DNA from: Dermanyssus gallinae
Taxonomy: Eukaryota > Arthropoda > Arachnida > Mesostigmata > Dermanyssidae
Reading direction: 5' to 3'
Length of the DNA stretch: 64,000 nt
NCBI GenBank assembly: GCA_003439945.1
Contig: QVRM01002049.1
Location: forward strand, 62,001-126,000
The notes below the pieces were generated by a model that searched no databases, was not told where the DNA came from, and saw nothing but the letters and a program-made list of their open reading frames with translations. Positions 44,015 through 56,453 of the stretch are shown here, piece after piece (position 1 is the first letter of the stretch; each line of letters begins with the position of its first letter). The position numbers and the translations under genes are program-made.

Positions 44015-44232
44015 CATTTGTCCTCCACGTCTTTGATGCTATTCGATGGTAATCCGCACGTACATATATGAAGCCCTGCAGGGCAAGCCATTTACGAAAG
44101 TTGACGTGGCGAGCAGGAAGCAAAGCGACAGGTCTTGGCAACCATTCATCCGATCTTGTGCTCGGACGCAGCATGCCCCGCCTCTGGCGTGACCAGCCAC
44201 TTTGATACGCACGGCCGAACCGGTTGGTAAGG
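44015..44232 (-). CDS. candidate internal exon, unknown protein
   Basis: Minus strand, 218 nt between the acceptor CTCCTTTCACCAG and the donor AAATG|GTAAGG. The frame is open throughout and encodes LTNRFGRAYQSGWSRQRRGM, LRPSTRSDEWLPRPVALLPA, RHVNFRKWLALQGFIYVRAD and YHRIASKTWRTN. An ATG occurs one third of the way in, so it could also be a first exon. No domain is recognised. Both splice sites fit consensus, which is why it is listed. Confidence 0.35.
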
Positions 44233-45066
44233 CTGGTGAAAGGAGTTCATCTTCACACTTCGTTTATGAGAGGATCGAATATATATATATATATATAGTT
44301 GTATAATATGACGGTAGATGTATAGGTGAGTAATGCAGGACAGGAATGGACTGACGTAGTGACTGCGCCGGGGTAAGACTTCTCCCTAAGGGGCGCTAGT
44401 CACCACAGATCCGCGCATATTTGGCTTATAAGCTTCAGAAAACATAGTTAGAATTTAAACAGCTTACCTTTACTAGCGAATCCTGCTGATGTTTGTTAGA
44501 TATTAACTTGATATATCTATTTATACAGTGTGTGTATATGCAAACATCAAGTATCATAAGCACAGCCGCGTGTGCGTCAAGCCTGCTACATTGCCGAGCT
44601 GCCACAAACATGCTAACGAGCAACTCCAATTCGAATTTCACCTACAAATGCTACCAAGGGGTGGCCGGCCAGTAAACATGAGTTTAGTCTGGACGTTACA
44701 CGTTACAGTTTTGAAGTTTCGTAGCTGCGAACCGACGAAGAATTAGAAAGTTGGACATTTTTAGCCTAGATCACCTGTGGGATTAGGTCGCTTACGATAG
44801 TTGTCATGTGTGCGGAAGCTAGATTGCGTATGGTACCATAACTTAGTATGCTTGAACACTGAGGCTCATAAGGACGATGTTGCGTGAGTCGGTGAGTATT
44901 GTTTGTAGGCAATGCGCTTTATACTATGCAGTTGACTATCACGGCAGCTGCAAGGCGCACATATTTCTCTCACCAGGGCGATAAACAACGCGGTGTTGAA
45001 AACAATTAAACAATTACCTCTATAAGCTTGGTCCAGTGAAATAAATAGTGATTAATACATATGTTC

Positions 45067-45105
<39 letters not shown>
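45067..45105. repeat. (AT)n microsatellite
   Basis: About 19 AT units just beyond the polyadenylation-like signals of the ORF at 45236. Confidence 0.92.
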
Positions 45106-45108
<3 letters not shown>

Positions 45109-45235
45109 TTTTCAGTTGGTTTATTAAAATGTAATTCATTCATTTATTTCCACACCATGTTGGGTATAACAATACATAATCTATACCGACATACAAACAA
45201 ACACGTTGGCAACAAATAAGCCGTAACACACATAT

Positions 45236-45508
45236 TTACAGAGGTAAGCTACCAGAAGCATTCGCCAATCGTGATAACGAGATGAAATATATACAGTGAC
45301 TGGCGTGATACTTTGAACATGGATTGCTACAATTTTTACAAACACAAGATTCACTCGGCTCAGGGAATTTCACTGTGCGACACACGACGTGGTAATACCC
45401 ATGCACTGCGAATCGCGTAACAATATGGCAGTTAGTCCTACCTACATCTTTCCATGAATCTGATGCCATTGCCCCAACTGTGTAAAATTCTGGATCAATT
45501 TCTGCCAT
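45236..45508 (-). CDS. hypothetical 90-aa ORF with a Cys cluster
   Basis: ATG in a favourable context (TTAAAATGG), open for 90 codons to TAA. Contains MAEIDPEFYTVGAMASDSWK, VTRFAVHGYYHVV and SCVCKNCSNPCSKYHASHC. AATAAA occurs on the minus strand about 90 and 110 nt after the stop, so a short mRNA end fits. The AEI..G....W..(V)..T-R-x-x-V-H-G-Y-x-H pattern recurs in the ORF at 50955-51251, suggesting a small family. Function unknown; it could be a single-exon gene or the last exon of a longer one. Confidence 0.38.
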   Translation of the reverse strand: MAEIDPEFYTVGAMASDSWKDVGRTNCHIVTRFAVHGYYHVVCRTVKFPEPSESCVCKNCSNPCSKYHASHCIYFISLSRLANASGSLPL

Positions 45509-46000
45509 TTTAACTTCGTATTAAAATTTAATTAGTTAAGCACTTTGGAGTAAACAATTGGTGTAGAAAGGCAACGCCAGAGTATTCCCTGCATTTATTG
45601 ACCTCCGCCAACTATACATATATGCATAATGCAGTTAGGTGTTCAGACATCTCAGCCAACCTGCAAGTAGCGCATTTGTAAACAAAATATATTTGGAAAA
45701 CAAACTAAATGCGACATCGTCGGACGTTTACCTGTGTGGTGGTTTATGCGTTTCGTTGAAGAACAGTTGTTAGACCGTCTTCTAGCTCTGACCAACACTC
45801 CGGTAGATAAATAGATAATGTGTATCCCTATATATAGTATAGATATGTGCGCTGTCCCCACTCTTCAAATTGTATATACATATATATATATATATATATT
45901 TATTGGGTATATTATGTTGTCCGTCCTCTCCGCTCTCTTGTCGTAGGTGGGTAGCGAGTACGATCATAAGTCAACGCACGGCCGGCAAACGGAATCCAGT
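45509..46000. other. noncoding, with an (AT)n run
   Basis: AT-rich. (AT)n near 45877-45902. No gene seen. Confidence 0.5.
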
Positions 46001-46965
46001 TTTCGGCGTTCCGCGATTGCAATCTCGGTCTCTATGGTCCAGGCGGCCAGTTGAATGCCAAGCCTCTTGTACCACCTTGTATCACCTAGGCCCGTCTACA
46101 CTGGCTACACTACCGGAATGGGATAGGGTCCCCCGTGGCAAGTAGGTACCCCCGTGATACCCCCGACCCCGCAGGCAGAGCAGCGGTCGTCCGGACACTG
46201 GCTGACGGCCCGCCAGCTCTTCCAGTGCGGGATACAGTCGTTCAGAGCTGCGCGTAATTTCATTGCTGCTACTGCTGCTGCTTCTGTCGCAGCCGCGGTG
46301 GCTCAACTGTATCACTGGCGATTTGGTCCAATCTCTTTAGTTAGTCGCTTTGTCTTGGGAACAATCTCCTCCTCCTTCTCCTCGTCCTGTCCGACGGAGG
46401 GCCTGGAGGGAGATGGTGGGATTGTTCCTAGCTGGGCGGCGGGGGTGAACGAAAGAACCGTGGATGACGGCTACGACCACGATGACGGTAGCGCCGGTAG
46501 GGGGGTATTTCTTGTCGGTCCCCTGGCGCGGTCAAGGCGCTCAGGGCTTTCCACAATTGCCCAAATGGGATGAGGTGGGGAGTGCTTGAAATGGCCAAGG
46601 AGAAGAGCAGCAGCAGGAGAAAGAAGATGAAGAAGAAGAAGACGAGCAGAACCAGCAGAAGAACGACGAAAAGGGTCTATCTCGGTTATGCGGCTGCGGC
46701 AGGCAGGTGGCCGAGAGCTATAAAATTTTTACAAGTCCATCTCACATCGACGGAACCAAGACAAGCAAGTGGCAAAGGCCGCTCCGCAGTAGTAGCCACT
46801 GCGCCACAGAAGCAACCACCAGCCAAACTTGAGCTTCAGCCCCTCGTATACGGGTAACGGGTAGCCCGATAAATGTGGATCTAGATGTGTGTCCACGTAA
46901 TGTAGGTATTTATATGTGTGTATATATATATATATAATATATATATATATATAAATATATATAAT

Positions 46966-47017
<52 letters not shown>

Positions 47018-47840
47018 AACTTGAGATGATAGCGTTTTGTGCAAGACGAGTGGTTGTTAAGCACAAACTCACACATCGTTTGTATTCCCTCTGCCGATTC
47101 GACGCTCGCGCAAAGGTGTGAGAGAAGAATTTATGCGAGCGCGCAAGAATTGGCTTCGTTGGCCTCGAGGCGGCGATGGTAGGGGAGGAGTAGAGCAAGA
47201 CGCGAGAGCGACCGAGTGAGTCTTGTTTGCAAATTGGCTCTTGACGTTAACTTAAAAGGCGCCAGCCAGCATCACTGTCATCACTGACTACGATTGCGTC
47301 GACTGCGACTACTGCTATTCTATCTATACGTTTGGCTACTGAGTTGGTTCTGGACTGAAATCCGTTTTGACTCGATGCGTCTATGAGCCTTTTCAGTAGT
47401 TCGACGGGAGTGTTCGTATCGTGCGGTGCGTAGAAGAAGGGCGTCTTCGATATCGACGATTGGACGCGTAAAACCGAGAATGGCCAAAAACTGAGACGAG
47501 CTACGACAGAAAGCAAGAGGGAGAGAAAGACAGAGTGCGTGTTGGCCTATTGCCTAGAGAGAAAGAAAACGAAGAAAGGGAAGTAGTCGAGAATTGAGGG
47601 CGTTTTTTCAAATGTTTTTAGCGACGACTTTACGAGCAGACTTGAATTCGGAACCTATCGCAGTATCGCAGACCTTCAGACTGAGTGGCAGACTATTTGC
47701 CCACCTTTGCTGCGCGGTGGCAACGCTAGGCTGCTTTTCGGCGACGATATAGGTGCTGGGTAGAATTACTTCCGCTTTTCTCATCTGCTGCTGCTGCGTC
47801 GTGATTGCTTCGTTTGACATTCGACGATTTTATATGCTTG
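46001..47840. other. GC-richer tract with open frames on both strands
   Basis: The plus frame 46154-46573 (139 codons, Ala/Ser-rich) overlaps a minus frame at 46082-46315. AGAAGAAG triplets at 46605-46660 give a Lys/Arg-rich frame. An (AT)n compound tract occupies 46919-47012. No conserved motif or paired splice sites let me choose a strand. It resembles the tracts at 4.4-8.5 and 12.1-13.8 kb. Confidence 0.35.
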
Positions 47841-48750
47841 CGACTGCGGATCTTAGGTCGGACGACGTAGCAGTTGGTAAACATGGAGACGGCGTGCGCG
47901 CATATAATTTTTAGTGAGATAATCTGCCTGCAGATAGTGACTTGCCACATATATATATATATATATATATTGAACAGTGATGGACGGACGCACATTCAAC
48001 TCGTTACCCTTATAGTTATCATCATCAACATTTGCTGTGTGCTGGCACATGGAATGGGCGGTACAGGTTTCGAAACGAAGTTGGCAGACATTATTGTTGA
48101 CATTGCTTAAGCCAATGTCACGAATGGCGTCAGACTGGAACCGTTGACACACGGCGACACGTATCTGTCGGTGTGCTTCCTTCGCAGTGTCTTCACCCGT
48201 AGTGTGTCTACGGTAACGCGTAAGCTCGTACGGTCGATGTTGTCGTGTACAACTGTGGATCATGTTTTTGTGTTAACTCTCAAGAATTTCTCTCTGTCTC
48301 TCGTATTCTCTCCTGTATACGCTTTCTACCGCCCAGACCGCTTGCTCCAGTTGCTACACGTCGGCCATAATATGCTTTCCGCATTTGTCTGTTTATATAT
48401 ATACATATACATATATATATATATTTACATTATGGTATACGTAAATCCAGACAACTGACGATATTGGCCCTGCCGCTATGACGATTCCCGGCTTTAACGA
48501 TATTGCATAACTTTTTTAAATGACGGCGCCCTCCAGAACGCGATTTGTGTACGCTATGATGTACTACATTTCAATGCGAAACATTAGTTGACTCTAGTGC
48601 GGGACAGTAATGCACTGTACACCCGCTCAAGACTGCTGGTGCTGGACAAACTGAGAGACACCTGTCTCATTACGGCGAGTGAGCCTGCGCAGCTAACGCG
48701 ATGTTAAACGACAAAATATTAACCTATAAAAACATCGGCGCTAGTCGCTT

Positions 48751-48981
48751 CTATATGTATATGTATATTATATATATATATATATATAGATTATATATAT
48801 ATATATATATATACATACATACATACATAAATAAATATATATACATAAATAAATAAACATATATATATATATAGATATATATATACATACATAAATAAAT
48901 ATATATACATAAATAAATAAACATATATATATATATATATAATACATACATAAATAAATATATATACATAAATAAATAAAC

Positions 48982-49014
<33 letters not shown>

Positions 49015-49016
49015 TA
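48751..49016. repeat. AT-rich tandem repeat, ~60-bp unit, three copies
   Basis: A unit containing CATACATAAATAAATATATA then TACATAAATAAATAAACATA occurs at about 48821, 48885 and 48943, each copy separated by pure (AT)n of slightly different length. Confidence 0.9.
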
Positions 49017-49026
49017 GGGTAACCCT

Positions 49027-49251
49027 ATGATGTGCGAATGCTACGGTAAAAACTTACATGTCAACAGCTGTTTGGAATATCTTAAAAGGACCGCTCATCA
49101 TATCACAGGTCTTGCTTTTGAAAAGAGTCTTAGGTACATGTTTCCAAAGGCATTACACCAGATACATGCTTGTAGCTGCTTGACGGAACTTAAGGTTGCC
49201 ATGCAGAAAATTGGCCATCTTCTGAGATTCAGCTTAACCACGGTGCCCTAG
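49027..49251 (+). CDS. hypothetical 74-aa ORF
   Basis: Opens with ATGATG right after the AT-rich repeat and ends in TAG. Reads [40 protein letters not shown] and [20 protein letters not shown]. Composition is balanced and coding-like, with five cysteines, but there is no upstream promoter, splice or polyadenylation evidence and no recognised family. It may be a relic or chance. Confidence 0.2.
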   Translation: MMCECYGKNLHVNSCLEYLKRTAHHITGLAFEKSLRYMFPKALHQIHACSCLTELKVAMQKIGHLLRFSLTTVP

Positions 49252-49420
49252 CTAGAAACTAGCTATACGTTGCTGCACGCAGTAGTCTAGTATCAGCAAA
49301 CACGAAAGCGCATCAGCTACAAAGGCGTGTCCACGCGACGTCGTCTCGACTCTGACGAAACGTATAAATACGAAGCCACATATATGTTAAACTTGCCATA
49401 TAATCCGATTAGCTGGAACG

Positions 49421-49460
<40 letters not shown>

Positions 49461-50038
49461 CCACGTGCAAAAACAGGATAACTCAGTTAAAAGTGGTAGT
49501 AGTATGGAACTAACATACTGTGTAGACGCGCTAAAGGAGTATTTTAGCCTACAAAAATATGAACTGCGCGTGACTGAACTCGTCAGCTTGGATCTGGCGT
49601 ACTATTATACAACACTTGTCATGTGCAAGTTGACGTAACTGAATATTCCGCAGAACACACAACAGCTTTGTTAGAACGTCTGTTGCAAATTACAAAAAAT
49701 CACTGAGCAACTATATACAAAATCAAGGGCAATACCTTTGATATATGCGACATAACATGTTGAACGGCAACATTTCAAACAAACGTGACTTGTATTTATT
49801 TTACCCATGACAATTAGGCCGAATGGTTCATTGGCTATCGAGGAACCCAACTGAATGAACGTTGCATAGGAGTACCGAAGAATGCCAAATGCCCTCATAG
49901 CACTGTCAGAACGATAGTAGAGACTCAATGTGTTTTCATTGGAACAACTCTATTGCCGCTGACATAAATTTAGCATCAGGTTTACAATAGTAGACGCCAT
50001 TGACTCTTCTATACACTGCCAGCCCTTGGTAAACACTG
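49252..50038. other. noncoding; (AT)n at 49428-49459
   Basis: A minus-strand open frame at 49928-49671 (YYRSDSAMRAFGILRYSY, then a CLKCCRSTC cluster) is coding-like but unsupported by splice sites. Confidence 0.35.
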
Positions 50039-50222
50039 TGTCGAGCCCGGTGGCGTGGTGGATTATGTCTGCCCCTTGCAACCGGAGGAGACACATAGGT
50101 GCGCGGGTTCGAACCCCACCGTTGCACATTTATATTTATGGGGGTCCGTCTATGAGGCAATGTGAAAACAGTTCCGTGGACGTTATATCTTGGCTGAGGG
50201 TCAGCCCGAAAACTTTATTTAC
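50039..50222 (+). mobile_element. tRNA-derived SINE, family 1, copy 5 (best preserved)
   Basis: GTCGAGCCCGGTGGCGTGGT (A box TGGCGTGGTGG near 50051), B box GGTTCGAACC at 50106-50115, CACATTTATATTTATGGGGG, GTCCGTCTATGAGGCAATGT, TCTTGGCTGAGGGTCAGCCC and the end AAAACTTTATTTACTTACTT. The intact pol III boxes make it the reference copy here. Confidence 0.9.
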
Positions 50223-50379
50223 TTACTTTACTGATAAACACTGTTGCGTCGGATTTCACGTTGTGGAATCGTAAAACGTCGTCAAACTTGCATGTATGAG
50301 AGGTGCACGCCCATATTGTGGCACAAGAATCCAGCTATCCGACACTACAGACAATGTAAACAGAATATACAGCCCAACA

Positions 50380-50592
50380 CAGTAGTGGCGGTGGCTTAGG
50401 CGGCTAACGCACCGTTCGAAACGGGGCGTTGCCATGGCAACCACGCTTAGCAAAACATTGCTAGTTCGAGCCCCGGCCGTGCTGGTTGAATTTGTTGGAC
50501 GTGGTTGTCCTTGCCCTGCTGCTGCTACATACCTCTGCTGGAGAAAGCCTATATATAATTCCAGTACGAGAACGCGATGACGATAGATGCAT
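50380..50592 (+). mobile_element. second tRNA-like SINE, different family
   Basis: A box TGGCTTAGGCGG at 50392-50403 and B box AGTTCGAGCCCC at 50463-50474 lie in a tRNA-like head (GGCTAACGCACC..GCTAG..CCCGGCCGTGCTGG). An unrelated GC-moderate body follows, to about 50590. The anticodon arm region is enlarged, so this is not a functional tRNA gene. There is one copy in the window, so its boundaries are soft. Confidence 0.5.
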
Positions 50593-50954
50593 TTAGACGA
50601 TATCGTGCCACAGGCAACTTAGCCCATTACGAGCGTCTAAAATGTGGTTGTCAGAGCTTTAAAAAAATATATATATGGTTGGTAACCACAATATAATAGA
50701 TGGTAAGTCTTTGTTAACCGCAGGGTTAAAAACAGGTACGACGGTTAAAGGTACAAGCCGTAAGTAGGCAGGGCATGTCAAAACATGCAGAACAAGCAAT
50801 TTATGAACGTAAACTGAGCCAGAAACCTCTGCAGAATGTTTCCAATCTACATAAATGAAGACAAGAAATGTGAAGAATACAAGTGAAGAATACGTTACAA
50901 AGAAAACCAGTGCCATCCAACCTACAACAAATGACAAACAATGGGTCACTTACG

Positions 50955-51251
50955 TTATAAGCCTACTAACAAAGGAAACCACACCCCACCAGACAGAGAC
51001 CCTGCCGTAGATTTTTCATATTGGCTCCTGACAATATCAAATGCGTATTTTAAAAACTTCACCACCAGGTGATGATAGCCATGCACAATGTACCTTGTGT
51101 ACACGTCCTGACTTGTGCATAATATTTCATCCCAAAGCTCCCTAACGAGGCACACACCTAAGTGTGCTATCTCTGCCCAATCTGACAAAAGTTGCCGAAA
51201 CAGGTCCTGTACTTCAACAAAAATTGCTGGAGTGGTCCTGTAATAGGTGAC
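50955..51251 (-). CDS. candidate exon/ORF, paralogous to the 45.3-kb ORF
   Basis: The minus-strand frame starts after a TTAG acceptor-like site (51252), runs about 98 codons and ends in TAA at 50955, with GTAAGT a few bases later. Reads TPAIFVEVQDLFRQLLSDWA, EIAHLGVCLVRELWDEILC and VYTRYIVHGYHHLVVKFLKY. The AEI...G....W.......T-R-Y-x-V-H-G-Y-H-H pattern matches 45508..45236. Upstream, another open stretch follows the strong acceptor TTTGTTGCTGCAG at 51330, but in a different frame. A hydrophobic frame (50949-50659) follows. It could be part of a multi-exon membrane protein, or a pseudogene. Confidence 0.3.
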   Translation of the reverse strand, partial: VTYYRTTPAIFVEVQDLFRQLLSDWAEIAHLGVCLVRELWDEILCTSQDVYTRYIVHGYHHLVVKFLKYAFDIVRSQYEKSTAGSLSGGVWFPLLVGL

Positions 51252-51347
51252 CTAACCCTGACTCTGAATATTTCTACTGCCGGTCCTCCGCAACCCGCTA
51301 GCAGGTACACGAAGCGATTTTGTACCGTCTGCAGCAACAAATACGCG

Positions 51348-51384
<37 letters not shown>

Positions 51385-52200
51385 AAAGCATCTCTCTAGC
51401 CACGCAAAATGCCGCTGTCAGAGGCCGAAGCGCCAGAGATACATCAATACAGACGCATAACCAAGATAACAGTGTGGCGCCTCGATCGAGATTGGCGTTG
51501 TTCGTTCATGCAACACATAATGAACCACATCATCTCTCCCTTCCATCCAGTTTCGAGTTGTTTTGATAAAACTAAGTCGCAAATGTGACATCACGCGCTG
51601 CCGCACGCTTGCGTATACAGAAGTTGATGACATGGTTCTTATCATCAACACTCGCATATTTAACATCGAAACGCAATGATTTGTCGCAAAATGTACAACT
51701 CTCAATCTATATAATGAAAATAGTATTGTTGAAGCAGAGGTTTCTGCGGCCCTGTTTTAATTTGATGTCAACTTAAGTCCACTCCGACATTAACGGTAAC
51801 TAACGCCACAAAACCATGACGGGCTGTTCCACTCAGCAACCTTGCTCGTTAACTTGGACAGCGACTTCATTTTGTAGGCTCTCGTTTATTTCGCAGGTTC
51901 AGTCGGGCAATCATGAAAAGTTGTTAACTTTATTTGGCGTACTACCAGTTGCGTATTGCGTAGAGTTTTTGCGCTCAACTGACAACGCTGTCGATTTTGG
52001 GTCGCAGTGCCCACCGGACACGGCAACCCAGTCGGCGAAGCGAAACAACGACCAAAAGAAGTTGCTAAGAGGCCATAGACAGCTGCGAACGTATAGACGT
52101 TGAACAGGAAACAGGGATTGGATAGTTGGAGCGAGGCAACACAACGCACGTTGTGAGGCTGGCAAAGGATATATATCGTCGGAGGATCTGGGTTCCTAGA
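51252..52200. other. noncoding; (AT)n at 51350-51380
   Basis: Open frames on both strands at 51.8-52.15 kb have no motif. No gene is called. Confidence 0.4.
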
Positions 52201-53438
52201 TGGGCTTGATGATGGGGGTTTGGGCGAGCAACCGAGGGTGGGGTACTGGGGAGGGGGGCGGCGGTGGAGGCGGACGATTGTTCGCCAGATCCGCCGAGTT
52301 AAAGGCGTATCAAATTTTATTCGTATTTTATTAGTTTTCGTTTCGATGTGCTCTCACTCTTCTTCGAGTTTTCTTTCGAGCAGCATCGAAATTGTCGTTG
52401 AGCTGGTCGCTCTTTTTTTGTCGCGGCTCGCGGAAAGCTTGCGCTAAGACCATTGCGTGTCTTCTTTGACTGACGTTGCTGCTGAGGTGGGTTCGGGGGG
52501 GGGGGGGGGGCACCGGCAAACCCACTCACTCACTCACTATGTAGCCGAGCCGCGGGATTCATTCGTTGGCACTCCTCTCCGAATTGTCCGCATGTTAAAA
52601 TAAATGTCTGCTCCATCGGGAGTTCGTTCGCCCGCAGTCGGTCCTCACACATGGTCGAGTCGGCGGCCACCCGACCAACCGTTTCGTATATATACCCATT
52701 CCCCTGGAAGCTGTCCTCTGGGATTTTTCCTGCAAGGTATTATAGACTGCGAGTCGTCGACGGGGCACACGGGGCCCGATAGAGTTCGTGGCACCCGAAA
52801 TCGTTGTCGAGACGGCCTGTCGGAGTCACCCGTTACAGGCGGCGGATTTTACGGCTGTAAATAAGATGTCGAAGCTCCTAGAAGTCGCCCCGTCCCATAA
52901 TGGTCAAGAATTCACGACGTATTGAAGGAGATAGAAAGTGTTGGGTGGTTCTGCTGCTGTTCGTCCATTCCCTTGAGAGGGCAGCGTTGCTTCACCATAC
53001 TCTAGCACAGGTTTCAAGATAACCGGATAAAGAACCAGCAAGGCGACATCATGCGATGCTTGCTTGCATGATTCATACAGATGTTCGTAGCTCCAAAATA
53101 CTGATACATGTGTTATTAGGAAAATACGTGAAAAAAATGCACAAATGATTTTGTTTTAGTTAGCTATGAACGAAAACTGCATCGCTACAGACCAAGGCAG
53201 CGGTAAGCCAAAGGGAGACTGCCATAGCTCAATTATATAAGATTAGCACCGGGTGTCTATAAGGTTTTGGCAATATAGTTTCTAACGTCATCGTTGATGT
53301 TTGTTGTTGCTATTGGTTTTATTATTGATGTTATTTTAACCGCATACCTATATAGCACCGGTGTAGTTTATTAAAATTTGCTCACAACGTCGATATGAAC
53401 CGTCACACACGGACAATAAAAGTACATTATAAATAATT

Positions 53439-53440
<2 letters not shown>
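52201..53440. other. GC-richer patch, then AT-rich noncoding
   Basis: A G run lies at 52495-52511. A plus frame from ATG 52604 (86 codons) contains CTGCAAG|GTATTA, a weak donor at about 52737, and could be a first exon, but nothing pairs with it. From 52870 onward I see no gene. Confidence 0.35.

Positions 53441-53490
<50 letters not shown>
53441..53490. repeat. (AT)n microsatellite
   Basis: About 25 AT units. Confidence 0.95.
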
Positions 53491-53493
<3 letters not shown>

Positions 53494-53599
53494 ATTCCTT
53501 GTTTTTCCCTCTTCTTGCTGTATATAAAATAGTACGCTTGTTTAACCAAAGCAGTGGTAGCTTGCCGAAGAGCAAATAGCTTGAAGCGCTAAACATTCG

Positions 53600-54474
<875 letters not shown>

Positions 54475-54633
54475 CGGCAGATGTGCTCGGCCAACGTGTT
54501 TGCTACTTAGGCCGACGAAACGCCGACAACGGCGGTGGCGATCAGTCTGCGGGCCCGCGAGCTAGCCCGCTGGCCTTACGTATCCTTTGGAAACGAGACG
54601 CAATGACGCAATCCCACTACCCGAAAATGTAAG

Positions 54634-54671
<38 letters not shown>

Positions 54672-54697
54672 GTATATATATATATATATATATATAA

Positions 54698-55408
54698 AGA
54701 GGCCAGCTAACGTACAGAAAAGTACGCAACCGAGAGACACACACGAAATACGAGAGAGAGAGAGAGAAAAATTGGGAGAAGGACTGCAGAGTACGAGGCG
54801 GTTAAGCAATAGAAAGTGGCCGGCGCAAATACCGTTGATATTGCTGTTCTTGTTGGTTCTACTACCTCCGTTCTGCTGCTGCTGCTGCTGCCGGTGCCGG
54901 TGTTTCTACTGCGTTCGTAAAGCCTCATCACGCAGCTCGAGTCGAATCGGGTAGTCGGGGGAATCCCAGTCATTGGCCGGCAAACTCTGTATGGGGCAAT
55001 CTGCTCGAAATGGCCTCCGACGACGGCATCCCCCATGTTGTGTGTTCGCAACTTGTTCCCCTATGTTGTGTGCTCCCAACTTGTTCCCCTATGTTGTGTG
55101 CTCCCAACTGGTTCCCCCATGTTGTGTGTTTTCAACTTCCGGTCCGTGTGCGGGACCAGCGGCGGTAACAGACAGTTAGTTTGCCAGCCAGCCAGCCAGC
55201 CCCACCGCATTGGTAACCGCACAGCTAACTACCATCACGTGCGTACGGGCCATCGTGAGATGGTCGAGCGCGAATTAAGCTCTGTCCGGCTCTCCTCATG
55301 TCGTCTCTCTCTCTCTCTCTCCCTGTCTTTCCTTTTCCTTATATTTTTCGTTCTAGAAAGGCCTGTAGCGTTGTTGAAAGTGAACGATAATTATATATTA
55401 TATATATG
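54698..55408. other. GC-richer patch with simple repeats
   Basis: AGAG repeats near 54751-54768, CTG repeats near 54874-54891, the 28-bp tandem array at 55030 and TC repeats near 55304-55321. No supported gene. Confidence 0.45.
55030..55139. repeat. 28-bp tandem repeat, four copies
   Basis: The unit CCCCTATGTTGTGTGCTCCC then AACTTGTT is repeated about four times with few substitutions, starting at CCCCATGTTGTGTG near 55030. Confidence 0.92.
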
Positions 55409-56453
55409 AGGTTGTTCCATAGGTCCGTCCGGATTTTTTACCTATATATGAGGACACATGTCGTTACAGAGGAAAACTTTTATTGAATGTTGTATTGCCC
55501 ACCTTGTTTAGCTACCCTAGTCCGATGTTCAGGAAAGCTTATAATTCCATCGTCGGCGTCCTGGCAACCAAAGTACTGGCCTATATATGTTTAACACCTT
55601 CCAAATAATCGAATTCTTTATGCCATTAAAGAAATTTTAAAGGGACCGCAACATATGGTAATGGATGGATGGAGCAAGGTCAGGACTATACACAGGAAGT
55701 GGCAAAATATATCATCCAAATTCCAATAACTTCCTGGTGGTGAGCACATATGCGTGCGGTCTTGCGCTGTCGTGGCGGAAAGTCACTTCTCGTCTGTTCG
55801 CTAATTCCGGCCGCTTCAATTGTCCTCTTCAAATTGTCCAATTTTTGACAGTCTTTTATTGTATTGATCGTTTTGTTTAGTTGCTATAGTTTTTAAAATA
55901 TCACCCAGTTTGCATCCCACCAAACACTTAACATCACTTTCCTTGTATAGGGTTCGGGCTTGGCAGTCGCTTGGGGCTCATTCCATTTTAAACCACTTCC
56001 TTCTGCGGACAACGTTCTTATAGAGTATCCATCTTTCATCCCCTGTCACTCTAGTGCAAAGAAAGGGACGATTATCGTTCTTTATTAGAAGTTGATCATA
56101 CACTTGCACACGTTGCTTCAGTTGGATATTGCTGAGCCTGTGCGGCACCCATACATACAACTTGCTGACGAATCCTACATTATGGAGATGCCGTTGAACG
56201 GATATCTGTGGTACGTCGACAATGGTCACGACAGGTGGGGGTTTGCTGGACCGGTGTTGTTAGTGCGGCTATGTCCTCTGTCACAGAGGCGCCCGGGCCG
56301 GTCTCGAACGTCGAACGAATTCCACGGTATAATACAGCAAAGGTTTAATCTTACCGCCATGTAAACGAACAACCCTCTCCAAACCGCCTTGGTCTTTCCC
56401 CGGGTCTGCGCAGTGCCGCGCACTCAAATACTCGAACGGACTTATGGAACAAC

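Noticed and set aside
48751..49016. CRISPR array
   Set aside because: Repeats are AT-rich, separated by pure AT rather than unique spacers, and the genome is eukaryotic.
50392..50474. Genuine tRNA gene
   Set aside because: A and B boxes are present, but the spacing and arms do not give a standard cloverleaf; it fits a SINE head better.
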